Below are positions 28,166 to 35,613 of a stretch of 64,000 nucleotides of DNA, in pieces (position 1 is the first letter of the stretch; each line of letters begins with the position of its first letter). The notes below the pieces were generated by a model. It was not told where the DNA came from. It saw nothing but the letters and a program-made list of their open reading frames with translations, and searched no databases. The DNA is from Desulfurococcales archaeon. Its GTDB lineage: Archaea > Thermoproteota > Thermoprotei_A > Sulfolobales > NBVN01. The position numbers and the translations under genes were made by a program. The DNA is taken from the NCBI GenBank assembly GCA_023255955.1, contig JAGDWD010000007.1, positions 1 to 64,000 of the forward strand. The letters are read 5' to 3'.

Positions 28166-28780
28166 CTAGCTCTTACTCTCCCTTGGTTTTAGATATATCT
28201 TTCCTCCGATTATCGATGAGTTAGGTATCAGAGCCTTAGTTCCGTCAGCTTTTACTACTACTGTAAATAGTGTTGCTACATCCTCTACTACTCCATCTTC
28301 ACCTGCTATTATCACCTTATCACCTATCTTAAAGGGCCTCGCTATTAGAAGGAATAGTCCGGCTATTGCCTGCCCAAGAACTTGTTGTGATGCGAAGCCC
28401 ACTACAATACCTAGGAAACCACCTAGAGCTACCCCAGCAGCACCTCCAGCAACACCACCAGCTATAGATGCGGCTAGGGCACCTATACCTATAATTCTCG
28501 TGATGTTCCTGACAGCGGCTGCTGTCGGGTGATCATATCTCACCCTCATCATCCAGTAGATAGTAGTAGCTATTCCGGATACTATGAGATAACCAAATGC
28601 TACTGCGAGGAGTATCTGAACGTAGACAGCGTACTCACCTATATCAACCTTGAATGCTGGAAGTAAATCTTTAAATACGTACTGCACCAAGGCTGCTGCT
28701 ATGACGTATAGAACTATGTAGAGAACTAACGTGGCTATAGACCTTGACACCTTACCTACAGGAGATTCTTGCTGTGTCAT
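28166..28780 (-). CDS. MscS-family mechanosensitive ion channel (short)
   Basis: The 204-residue protein has three membrane helices (about 13-34, 48-72, 88-130). The pore-lining helix is glycine/alanine-rich (GGVAGGAAGVALGGFLGIVVGFASQ region), followed by QQVLGQAIAGLFLLIARPFKIGDKV, the MscS signature, and a beta domain with DGTKALIPNS. It stops after the beta domain and lacks the alpha/beta C-terminal vestibule of E. coli MscS. It probably relieves osmotic pressure. Confidence 0.88.
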   Translation of the reverse strand: MTQQESPVGKVSRSIATLVLYIVLYVIAAALVQYVFKDLLPAFKVDIGEYAVYVQILLAVAFGYLIVSGIATTIYWMMRVRYDHPTAAAVRNITRIIGIGALAASIAGGVAGGAAGVALGGFLGIVVGFASQQVLGQAIAGLFLLIARPFKIGDKVIIAGEDGVVEDVATLFTVVVKADGTKALIPNSSIIGGKIYLKPRESKS

Positions 28781-28851
28781 GAAATAACACCATGTTATTT
28801 TATGTAAAGCACCTTATAAGTTTTTCAGTATTGAAACCATGGCGATGTAAA

Positions 28852-29712
28852 TTGCTGACGGTGATAGCTGGATCAACTGTAGACTATGTAGGTAGTAACA
28901 TCCAAGTAGGAGGCCCAGCCTACTATATCGGTACAGCTCTAGCGCACCTAGACGGGAGAGCACGCATAGCGACAACGAGATCTAGAGCCTCCAGCATACT
29001 TAGAAAATACTTCAACCACATCGATGTTATTGAGGTCGGAGTAGGTGAGACAGTCTTCAACATACAAATATCTGATGGTAGCAGATCTCTCCAGGTCCTG
29101 AGATCTGCCAGAATGAGCTTACCTAAAATACTTGATTTTCTGGAATCGTCAGGTTACATAGTCATATCAACGACCTTAGATGAGCTGAGTTTCGCGGAGC
29201 TAGAGAAGTTAGTTGAAGAAAGGCTTGCCGTTATAGACGTGCAGGGTTTTGTGAGGGTTGTAGTCAACGGGAATCAAGTAACTACAGCTCCGAAACGTGT
29301 TTTTGAGTTGGGTAAGTATCTAGGCAATTCGGTGAGGTCTGTTTTGAGGGGAGAGAGGTGTGAGTTCCCGGAAGAGTGTTGGGTTGACCCACTATGGTGT
29401 GCCGAGAATCTGCGGGCTGACGTGGTCATAACAGATGGAGAGGGCCCAATAAGGGTAGCTCGACATGGAGATAGGTACGTGTATGAGGTAAGACCTCTAG
29501 CAGGTCTTTACGGGAGACCTATCGGACTAGGGGATGTTTTCACAGCGGTTCTCTCTCACTATCTACTTAATGTAGGAGAACCCCTTCCTGAGGCTGTAGC
29601 AGTAGCATCTATAGCAGCATCACTGAAGCTTAGAGACAGACATCCTTGGTTCACTCTCCACGAGTTAGCAGTACTAAGAGATAAGGTCTTAATCACCCGC
29701 ACCAGGCCTTAA
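28852..29712 (+). CDS. PfkB-family carbohydrate/nucleoside kinase
   Basis: The protein of about 286 residues has the ribokinase fold: an N-terminal strand LLTVIAGSTVDYVG, the substrate loop QVGGPAYYIGTAL, and near the C terminus RPIGLGDVFTAVLSHYLL, the anion-hole/catalytic aspartate motif (usual GAGD, here GLGD). The substrate is not evident. An ATG at 28792 opens the frame further upstream, but a TATA box (cttataag, about 28811-28818) lies inside that extension, so the TTG at 28852 is the better start. Confidence 0.72.
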   Translation: MLTVIAGSTVDYVGSNIQVGGPAYYIGTALAHLDGRARIATTRSRASSILRKYFNHIDVIEVGVGETVFNIQISDGSRSLQVLRSARMSLPKILDFLESSGYIVISTTLDELSFAELEKLVEERLAVIDVQGFVRVVVNGNQVTTAPKRVFELGKYLGNSVRSVLRGERCEFPEECWVDPLWCAENLRADVVITDGEGPIRVARHGDRYVYEVRPLAGLYGRPIGLGDVFTAVLSHYLLNVGEPLPEAVAVASIAASLKLRDRHPWFTLHELAVLRDKVLITRTRP

Positions 29713-29788
29713 TTCACTCCACTTTAGACCATGGAAATAACGTGCTCTACGGTTAGATTAGTTCATGAGGCTAGCTTGCGAAAGTGTG

Positions 29789-30028
29789 TTATATCTTCTT
29801 TGATAACTTCTCTTTCTCCTCCTTAAGAGTCTCCTCAAGTTCTCTAGCAAGTCTTAGGGAAGCGCTTACAACCTCTTTATGTCCCTTATCAATAAGCATC
29901 TTAAGGAACCTAGCCGCACACTTACTGCTATGGAAGGCTAGCTCTACCTCACCGGTGTTGATCACTATGCCTTGACCCTCCGGGAATACCCTACCACACA
30001 CAAGGCAGGTATAGCGGCGATACCTCAG
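29789..30028 (-). CDS. L24e/TRASH-like zinc-finger protein (start codon unclear)
   Basis: The protein has an L24e/TRASH-like zinc ribbon: YTCLVCGRVFPEGQGIVI, then FHSSKCAARFLKML, giving Cys-x2-Cys...Cys, followed by a charged C-terminal coiled helix (ELEETLKEEKEKLSKK). The only canonical start, GTG at 30001, would fall on the valine between the two zinc cysteines and remove the first. The frame is open back to a TAG at about 30044 with no ATG, GTG or TTG. A CTG at 30028 (giving MRYRRYTCLVC) is the most natural beginning. Function is unknown; it could be an accessory ribosomal or metal-sensing protein. Confidence 0.55.
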   Translation of the reverse strand: MRYRRYTCLVCGRVFPEGQGIVINTGEVELAFHSSKCAARFLKMLIDKGHKEVVSASLRLARELEETLKEEKEKLSKKI

Positions 30029-30160
30029 TTCACATACCCATAAACTCTAGTAGTCCTCGAAATTAAAGATCCTCCACTTCCTATTCCTTACTTTGATGTG
30101 GATATTATCCTGACCCTAGGGTACACTACTTTCAGGAGAAGGAGAGATCGCGTCAACGAG

Positions 30161-30197
30161 ATTACAACTGAAAGTAGCCCTAGAGGGCTGAGAGGAG
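30161..30197 (+). repeat. Hairpin repeat, IS200/IS605-like end (copy F)
   Basis: The sequence attacaactgaaag is followed by tagccctagagggctgagaggag, a diverged copy of the TTATAACTGAAAG hairpin repeat. The stem agccct/agggct is retained. The 30029-30271 spacer holds no other recognisable feature except a TATA-like tatattat before the HIT gene. Confidence 0.45.
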
Positions 30198-30271
30198 ATC
30201 AGCTAGATAGATGTCTTGTGAAGAACTATATTATATTCACGTAGAAGTAGAGAACTCTTTGGGTATAGCGT

Positions 30272-30769
30272 GTGAGGATCTTATGGGCTCCTTGGAGAAT
30301 GAACTACATTAGGAAAGCCTCAGAAGTAGCTGAGTGCATATTTTGTAAAGCCTCTAACTCCACTAACGATGAGGAAAACCTAGTAGTGTTCAAGACAAAA
30401 CACAGCATAGTCATGCTTAATGCGTACCCCTACAATACGGGCCACGTCATGGTAGCACCTAGAAGGCATGTATCTAGAGTTGAGCTACTCCATGATTACG
30501 AGGTTCTAGACCTCTTCAACTCTCTTAAAAACATAATAGAGTGTTTAAATGAAGAGTATAAACCTGACGGATACAACATAGGCCTTAACATCGGTAAGGT
30601 AGCGGGGGCAGGGATTGAAGCGCATTTACATATTCACGTAGTACCTAGATGGCTTGGTGATACGAACTACATGCCCGTCATAGCAGATACTAAGGTAATG
30701 CCTGAAGACTTGAAAACAACTCTATCTAGGCTTAAGAGTAGGGTTCGGATAGCTAATTCTCCATATTAA
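30272..30769 (+). CDS. HIT-family nucleotide hydrolase/phosphorylase
   Basis: The 165-residue protein has the histidine triad EAHLHIHVVPRWLGD (about 113-127) and the N-terminal WAPWRMNYI and CIFCKAS typical of archaeal HIT proteins related to Ap4A phosphorylase; the CxxC pair may bind zinc. It probably cleaves dinucleoside polyphosphates or AMP conjugates. The start is GTG; the WAPWRMNYI segment is conserved at the N terminus, which supports this choice. Confidence 0.88.
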   Translation: MRILWAPWRMNYIRKASEVAECIFCKASNSTNDEENLVVFKTKHSIVMLNAYPYNTGHVMVAPRRHVSRVELLHDYEVLDLFNSLKNIIECLNEEYKPDGYNIGLNIGKVAGAGIEAHLHIHVVPRWLGDTNYMPVIADTKVMPEDLKTTLSRLKSRVRIANSPY

Positions 30770-30915
30770 ATACTACTAAATTCTTTCCATCTACCTCGCT
30801 CGGACTTTTCCTGCTGATTGTCCTCAGATTAGACCTCTAACCTATTATCTCGCTCCTTAGGGGTCAGCACTACTTATAAGTGAGGTCTCGACGTAGTTCT
30901 TGGGGGTGAGGTCGG

Positions 30916-31560
30916 GTAGTAGCTAGGTTTTCGGTTTTTGTAGTTAATCCGAGGATATTCATTGAGGTTATATCTACCTTAAGGAAGTATGGAGTAGAGT
31001 TTAGGGTGCCTGATGTTTCCGATGTTATGTGCTTTAAGGATGAGATACTGGTAGTTGATGAGGAGGGGTTGAACGTAGCGGGAGATCTTAGGCAGTTGGA
31101 GAAGGTGTGTGGAGGTATACTTGAAGTACGTGAACCTCGTGAGGTAGGTACTACAGTACTGGACATCATACTTAGAGATTCGAAGCTCGTATCTATAGGT
31201 ATAGATATCGGAAAGAAGATAGCTTATGCTGTGCTAGCTGGGGGGAAGCTCGTTACGTACGGTTATGTGGATAGCATGAGTGAGATAAGTAAATTGCTAG
31301 ATATGTTTGGGAGAAGTAGTTCGCGGACTATACTGCTTGGCGTAGGTGCTGAGCGTGCTGAGCACGTCTTAGGAGACCTCTCCACAATTCTCGATGATGA
31401 GAGAGTGGCAGCAGCGTACATAGTTGAGGAGAGTAACACTAATAGAGCTGTGACCCCGGAACTCATAGGTGTAGATACGAAGAACCTAACTAGAGATTTT
31501 AGAGCAGCTATATCTATAGCTGTGAGAGCCTACGAGAGGTATTTGTCAGCAAAAATATAG
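30916..31560 (+). CDS. Conserved archaeal protein, RNase H-like fold (start codon unclear)
   Basis: The C-terminal part has VSIGIDIGKKIAYAVLAGGKL, the first strand pair of an RNase H/actin-like fold with an aspartate in DIG, and a late aspartate (VDTKNLTRDF). A GTG at 31006 would give 184 residues. However coding sequence of good quality (ARFSVFVVNPRIFIEVIS) continues upstream to a TGA at 30907. It contains no ATG, GTG or TTG. A GGTGA ribosome-binding motif (30905-30909) is six bases before a GTA codon at 30916, which is the best candidate start and gives 214 residues. No function can be given. Confidence 0.55.
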   Translation, partial: VVARFSVFVVNPRIFIEVISTLRKYGVEFRVPDVSDVMCFKDEILVVDEEGLNVAGDLRQLEKVCGGILEVREPREVGTTVLDIILRDSKLVSIGIDIGKKIAYAVLAGGKLVTYGYVDSMSEISKLLDMFGRSSSRTILLGVGAERAEHVLGDLSTILDDERVAAAYIVEESNTNRAVTPELIGVDTKNLTRDFRAAISIAVRAYERYLSAKI

Positions 31561-31570
31561 CATAAACTAC

Positions 31571-31936
31571 CTACTCTAAGAAGAACATCTTCCTTAGGAC
31601 TCTCGCAGCCCTACTTCTTTTACTTCTCTTCTTCCTTTCTATTTCCTCTAGTACTTCCTCTCCATATATAGCTGCGATAAATGTTCTGACTTGCTGATCC
31701 TGAATATCTGAAGGCTCTATTTTCTCAGCAATTAGTATCAATCTGTCGAGCTCCTCCTCCGTCGCATAATCGAGGGGGCTACCTACTCTCCTATTATTTT
31801 CCCACCGCTCATAAAGATGCGTCACTATCTCTACAGCCTCACTATTTGAGTAGAAAGCAGCCTTCCTCCAAGGTTCAGCACTCAAATCCACTAAGTCCAT
31901 GATCCTCTTCTTCTTTGCCTCTAGACTACCACCCAA
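31571..31936 (-). CDS. Hypothetical protein, about 110-121 residues
   Basis: The frame is open further upstream, but the upstream part is antisense to the divergent winged-helix gene, so the real start is probably TTG at 31936 or ATG at 31900. The product is helical and charged, with AEPWRKAAFYSNSEAVEIV and a basic C terminus ERKKRSKRSRAARVLRK. I do not recognise the family. It shares a short promoter region with the divergent regulator, where a palindromic TATA (ttataa, near 31969) could serve both. Confidence 0.55.
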   Translation of the reverse strand: MGGSLEAKKKRIMDLVDLSAEPWRKAAFYSNSEAVEIVTHLYERWENNRRVGSPLDYATEEELDRLILIAEKIEPSDIQDQQVRTFIAAIYGEEVLEEIERKKRSKRSRAARVLRKMFFLE

Positions 31937-31988
31937 ACTAGGACCCGCATTTATTAGCTTTCTAACATTATAAGTTTCACGGTATGTC

Positions 31989-32687
31989 TTGAATATCGAG
32001 GAGAAGATCATTAAGTACTTGAAGGAGAACCCTGGAGCCACCCCCAGATTGATAGCTGATGCTCTCGGGATCCCTCTAAACCAAGTACGTCTAGTCCTCA
32101 ATAAGCTTAGAGATGCGGGATATGTAGTTAGAATTCCTGGAGAAGGTTACTACGCAAGGTTTCGAAGCCCGGACACTGAGATGGAGGGAAGTAATGACTA
32201 CCTGAGGGTAGGGGACATTAGCGGGGCAGGACTAGTAGCAGAGATCAAGAGCATCGTTGATCAGCTAGCTATCCGAGTTGATAAACTAGAGAAGGAGGTG
32301 AAGGAGATTAAGTTAGCTCTTGAGGCCCTCATAAAAGCCAGCGCGAACTCTAAGCCAAGGGTTTCTCATTCCCACGAAGTGAGTGAGGACAGGCTAATCA
32401 AGGAGATTAAGTCTAGGAAGGTAATGAGGATGAGTGATGCCCTAGCTATATCATCAAAGCCTATAGATGAATATGTAAGTACTGGAGCCGTTAAGGTAGT
32501 TTCAGACTTAGTAGTAGATCCCGACTTCTACAATAATTTCTTGAGTAAATTCCCGATCAGGAAATCCGATATTCTAAGCTTAACCGATGAGGAGAGGGCC
32601 CTCATGAATGCTATGATAAGAGAGGGGATAGTGTACCTACATGGAGGAAGGGAATACAGAACTCTACAGAAAACTCAGAGTCCGTAG
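31989..32687 (+). CDS. Winged-helix DNA-binding protein with coiled coil
   Basis: The 232-residue protein begins with a winged helix-turn-helix (KIIKYLKENPGATPRLIADALGIPLNQVRLVLNKL, positions about 6-40), followed by a coiled coil (IKSIVDQLAIRVDKLEKEVKEIKLALEAL region, about 86-115) and a second small domain. It is probably a dimeric or oligomeric archaeal transcription regulator. The TTG start lies about 20 bases after a ttataag box, suggesting a leaderless message. Its target is unknown; the divergent gene at 31571-31936 is a candidate. Confidence 0.65.
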   Translation: MNIEEKIIKYLKENPGATPRLIADALGIPLNQVRLVLNKLRDAGYVVRIPGEGYYARFRSPDTEMEGSNDYLRVGDISGAGLVAEIKSIVDQLAIRVDKLEKEVKEIKLALEALIKASANSKPRVSHSHEVSEDRLIKEIKSRKVMRMSDALAISSKPIDEYVSTGAVKVVSDLVVDPDFYNNFLSKFPIRKSDILSLTDEERALMNAMIREGIVYLHGGREYRTLQKTQSP

Positions 32688-33091
32688 ACCTGGATCACTA
32701 AGGTTCGCCTACGAGGTCCATCAAATTCGAGGAGAAGCACCTCCTGCCACGTTCCACGAACTAGTCTACCACCTGATAAAGGCAGAACCTTCGACTGTCC
32801 TATAACGAGGGATGCTATATGTGCGTGTGCATTATCATCTATCTCATCATGTTTCCACCCAGCACCCGGTGGGATGACTCTCTTAATCCATGAGATATAG
32901 TCATCTGATATTCTAGGTTCATACTCGTTGATAGCTATGGCGGCTGTAGCATGTGGAGTGAAGACTAGAACGAGGCCATTAGCTATTTTAGATTCTTTGA
33001 CAGCTTCTTCAACAAGGTGCGTTATCTTGACCACATCAAACCTGTTTCGTGATTCAATATTGTACTCCTTCATGAATACACGGCAACTCAA
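32675..33091 (-). CDS. YjbQ/UPF0047 family protein
   Basis: The 138-residue protein matches the YjbQ (UPF0047) family: VFTPHATAAIAINEYEP, DDNAHAHIASLVIG and GTWQEVLLLEFDGPRRRTL are its conserved segments, with the histidines and glutamates of the proposed active site. Family members have weak thiamine-phosphate synthase activity; the physiological role is unsettled. The likely start is the ATG encoding MKEYNIES (a few codons inside). It converges on the winged-helix gene with a 13-base overlap. Confidence 0.88.
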   Translation of the reverse strand: MSCRVFMKEYNIESRNRFDVVKITHLVEEAVKESKIANGLVLVFTPHATAAIAINEYEPRISDDYISWIKRVIPPGAGWKHDEIDDNAHAHIASLVIGQSKVLPLSGGRLVRGTWQEVLLLEFDGPRRRTLVIQVYGL

Positions 33092-33152
33092 CCCTTAGCC
33101 CAGAAGAGAGTGTACTTTACGGTAAATATTTGGAGAACCCGGTTCTAACCGA

Positions 33153-33191
33153 CCTCCTCCAGCCCTGAATGGTAGGCTTTCAAGTCTTAAC
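33153..33191 (-). repeat. Hairpin repeat, IS200/IS605-like end (copy B)
   Basis: Read on the minus strand the segment is gttaagacttgaaagcctac followed by cattcagggctggagg, another diverged copy of the TTATAACTGAAAG hairpin family. No transposase gene is adjacent. The rest of the 33092-33366 spacer holds no recognised gene. Confidence 0.45.
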
Positions 33192-33366
33192 TCGATGATG
33201 CTCACCTAACACAGAGAAGTAAACTTAAAGTATCAGTGAGTTAATACCTAGATAAAACTCGTCTGTAATATGTTGAAACAGCTTTGAGTTGAAGTATGTC
33301 CAGGTCTATTATTTTGTTCTAAACCATATTTAGCTCGAGAACATCTAAGATAGAGCTAGGGGTTCC

Positions 33367-33891
33367 ATGAGTTATATTAGCGGAGCCTACGCTACTCATG
33401 CTGATGAACTGAGTAATTACCTTCCTATTGATCCAGATCAGATAGTCGATCTAGTTTCGAATATAGTATTCGTTAACTCTGTAGTAAACGTAGTTAAAGC
33501 TCTAGGTTTTCAGGAACATTTAGATGGGTTGCTGTCCTCACTTAGAGATATGGTCGGGACCTTCATTGTAGCTCTCGCTGTCGAGAATACCTACGTTGAG
33601 GGGCTAGCGTCTCTACTTAGTACAATGGTAGGTCACAGACTCTGGGATATCGAGTTGTCAGAGGAGGAGCTAGCAGACTTTCTCAGTATGCTTGTAGGTT
33701 ATAGGGTGTCCCTGTCCAGGGGTGAGTTAGATGGAGAGAGCTCTTTAGAGTTGATCAACATGACGTGCTACTACCTGAGGATAGTAAGATGTGAGGAACT
33801 AATCAGTTTCGTCAAACCCCTAACTCCTGCTATAGCACTTCAAGTAGCACTTACGGGTCTTGCCGTATCTGTAGGAGGGGTGGGGGGTTAG
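33367..33891 (+). CDS. Hypothetical helical protein, 174 residues
   Basis: The 174-residue product is largely helical and hydrophobic-amphipathic without clear membrane spans except possibly the glycine-rich C terminus (ALQVALTGLAVSVGGVGG). I do not recognise it. Its stop codon is immediately followed by the ATG of the zinc-finger gene, so the two are translationally coupled. Start ATG is well placed, about 30 bases after an AT-rich segment. Confidence 0.55.
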   Translation: MSYISGAYATHADELSNYLPIDPDQIVDLVSNIVFVNSVVNVVKALGFQEHLDGLLSSLRDMVGTFIVALAVENTYVEGLASLLSTMVGHRLWDIELSEEELADFLSMLVGYRVSLSRGELDGESSLELINMTCYYLRIVRCEELISFVKPLTPAIALQVALTGLAVSVGGVGG

Positions 33892-34203
33892 ATGGTTGCC
33901 TACAATATTGATATAATATCGGAGAAACTTATTGATGTTGTAATTAGGAGGGCCGTCGGCTTTAAGATAAGGAACTTCAAGATTAAGGCTAGTTCCTCAG
34001 CGTTTGAGCAGATAGTGTTGAGAGCTATAGAATCCACATCTAAGTACCTAGTAAACAAAAGCGGCATGCAACTATATTGCAATATCTGCGGTAAAGGACC
34101 CTACACACGTAAAGGGATGTATCTCCACCTCCTTAGGACACACAAATACGAGATAAAGAACATGATAAAAGAGGATCTGCGAGAACTCGAGCTTGCTAGT
34201 TAA
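33892..34203 (+). CDS. C2H2 zinc-finger protein, 103 residues
   Basis: The C-terminal half has a single C2H2 finger: LYCNICGKGPYTRKGMYLHLLRTH, i.e. Cys-x2-Cys-x12-His-x4-His (about residues 62-85). The N-terminal half is a basic helical segment (RRAVGFKIRNFKIKAS). Small C2H2 proteins occur in crenarchaeal chromosomes and viruses as DNA-binding regulators. It begins directly after the TAG of the preceding unknown gene, so the two probably work together. Confidence 0.7.
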   Translation: MVAYNIDIISEKLIDVVIRRAVGFKIRNFKIKASSSAFEQIVLRAIESTSKYLVNKSGMQLYCNICGKGPYTRKGMYLHLLRTHKYEIKNMIKEDLRELELAS

Positions 34204-34317
34204 GTTATCATTGCATAAGGTAGTATTAGAGCCTCAGCCCTAAACATGTAGATTCTCTACTTGCTCTATAATTTATGGGAACCTCTAACCAGTTAAACAT
34301 TCGTTAAGTATTCTTAG

Positions 34318-34444
34318 GCGGCGGATCCCAACTTGGGAGGGCTGCGAGGCCTCGCGGACCTCACTGCCCTCCCAACGCGGCCGGCTTAACTTCCGGGATC
34401 TGACGAGTCCGGGTGTTTCCCGACCGCTATGGTCGGGATCCGCC
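34318..34444 (-). rRNA. 5S ribosomal RNA
   Basis: On the minus strand the sequence is about 125 bases long, with terminal helix I formed by GGCGGATCCC (34444-34435) and its complement (34320-34329). It contains the conserved 5S internal segment CCCGGAAGTTAAGCC, and the loop E/helix IV-V region follows (GGGAGGGCAGTGAGG). The gene is far from the 23S, on the opposite strand, as in other Thermoproteota. A TATA-like gcttaaaagt (about 34468-34477) is 24-33 bases upstream on the minus strand. Confidence 0.95.
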
Positions 34445-34492
34445 AGTCTATTTCTTTGATAGTGGACTTTTAAGCTTTACGAGTGTGGACTG

Positions 34493-34507
34493 ATGGTAAC
34501 TTACCAT
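34493..34507. promoter_or_regulatory. Palindrome upstream of xerA
   Basis: The sequence atggtaacttaccat is a perfect 7-base inverted repeat around one central base. It sits just before the likely TATA box of xerA (tttaaaaa, near 34524) and after the 5S promoter. It could be a regulator site or part of a recombination site; nothing more can be said from sequence. Confidence 0.35.
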
Positions 34508-34561
34508 TACGGTGCCAATACCTTTAAAAACATGTAGAAGCCAGAGTGTTTACGGTGTGCT

Positions 34562-35464
34562 ATGGTTAAATTGAATCTCCCACCGCCTAGCTGCCGAGAG
34601 AGCTGTGATCTGAACCTTCTTGCTGAGGAGTTTTTAGCTAATCTTGAGGCGTCGGGAGCATCTCCGAGTACTGTGAAGGCATATAAGCACGCTATAAAGG
34701 ACTTCATTGAGTTTACAGGTAAAAAATACGTTAATGAGTTGACGGCAAGCGATTTTACTGCGTGGAGGTTAAAACGCTTAAAGGACGGCTTTAAATATAG
34801 TCGTGGAAGTAAGGAATCAAGTAGCTGGACTCTCTATTACTACTCACTCTTCGTAAGGTCCTTTCTTAAGTGGTTGGGAGTCCTTAAAGACCCCCTTCCG
34901 TCGGTAGGTAAGCCTAGGAGGAGGAAGCTCCATACAGTTCTAACAAGAGATGAGGTAAAGAAGCTACTAAGCGCTTCGAGAGACATAATTGATTTGCTGA
35001 TAGTATCACTCCTACTAGAAACAGGTCTTAGAGCTAGGGAAGCCCTCTCCCTGAGGAAGTCAGATATAGACATGGAGAAACGTGAGATTAAGGTACTTAA
35101 TGCTAAGTTCGGTGAGAGTAGGATAGTCTTCATAGGACCTCTAACCTACGAGGTTCTATCGAGGTATCTACCGCTCATAGGGGATGGAGATAGGGTCCTT
35201 CAAATTACGTATACCGGGCTCTATAAGAGACTTAAAAGCCTTGCGATGAGGGCTGGGGTAGACCCGAGGAAAGTTAGGCCACATGTTTTTAGGCACACGT
35301 TTGCGACGGAGTCTTTGAGGAGGGGAATAGCCTTACCAGCGCTTCAGACTCTTCTAGGCCATAGAGACATAAAGACGACGCAGGTGTACCTACACCTAGC
35401 TGTCGAGGATATTAAGGAAATGTACTATAAGGCTTTCTACAATAGAGAACAGGCAACTACTTAA
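34562..35464 (+). CDS. xerA: Tyrosine recombinase XerA
   Basis: The 300-residue protein has a SAM-like N-terminal DNA-binding domain (about 15-105) and a tyrosine recombinase catalytic domain. The catalytic residues are seen: Arg in ETGLRAREALSL, Lys in NAKFGESR, HVFRHTFA, LLGHRD and the tyrosine in TQVYLHL. This is the archaeal XerA type that resolves chromosome dimers at dif sites. It lacks features of viral integrases. A leaderless start is suggested by the TATA-like run about 30 bases upstream. No dif site could be recognised with confidence nearby. Confidence 0.88.
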   Translation: MVKLNLPPPSCRESCDLNLLAEEFLANLEASGASPSTVKAYKHAIKDFIEFTGKKYVNELTASDFTAWRLKRLKDGFKYSRGSKESSSWTLYYYSLFVRSFLKWLGVLKDPLPSVGKPRRRKLHTVLTRDEVKKLLSASRDIIDLLIVSLLLETGLRAREALSLRKSDIDMEKREIKVLNAKFGESRIVFIGPLTYEVLSRYLPLIGDGDRVLQITYTGLYKRLKSLAMRAGVDPRKVRPHVFRHTFATESLRRGIALPALQTLLGHRDIKTTQVYLHLAVEDIKEMYYKAFYNREQATT

Positions 35465-35487
35465 TGTAGGGCTCGGCATACTGTATC

Positions 35488-35534
35488 TCAGTGTTTGCCC
35501 CCCACATCATCAATCATGAACTAGATCTCATCAT
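35488..35534 (-). ncRNA. Candidate box C/D sRNA
   Basis: On the minus strand there is a box C ATGATGA (35534-35528), a 10-base guide, a D'-like ATGA, a C'-like TGATGAT and, after about 14 bases (GTGGGGGGCAAACA), a perfect D box CTGA (35491-35488). A TATA-like CGTATAAG lies 32 bases before box C. The D'-C' spacing is tight and D' deviates from CTGA, so confidence is moderate. The RNA would guide 2'-O-methylation. Confidence 0.45.
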
Positions 35535-35613
35535 TACCAGCACTTTCTTCTGGTTACTACCTGAACTTATACGAGTACTAAGTTTATATTAGGTGTTATA
35601 ATCTCATCTTGGT

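Noticed and set aside
28792-28851. Upstream ATG start for the PfkB kinase
   Set aside because: A TATA box lies between this ATG and the kinase-like N terminus, so the TTG at 28852 is preferred.
31937-32101. N-terminal extension of the minus-strand hypothetical protein
   Set aside because: It is antisense to the start of the divergent winged-helix gene and crosses its promoter; the start was set inside.
34318-34444. RNase P or SRP RNA
   Set aside because: The structured GC-rich segment was first considered as one of these, but the reverse complement has the 5S hallmark CCCGGAAGTTAAGCC and the right length and helix I.
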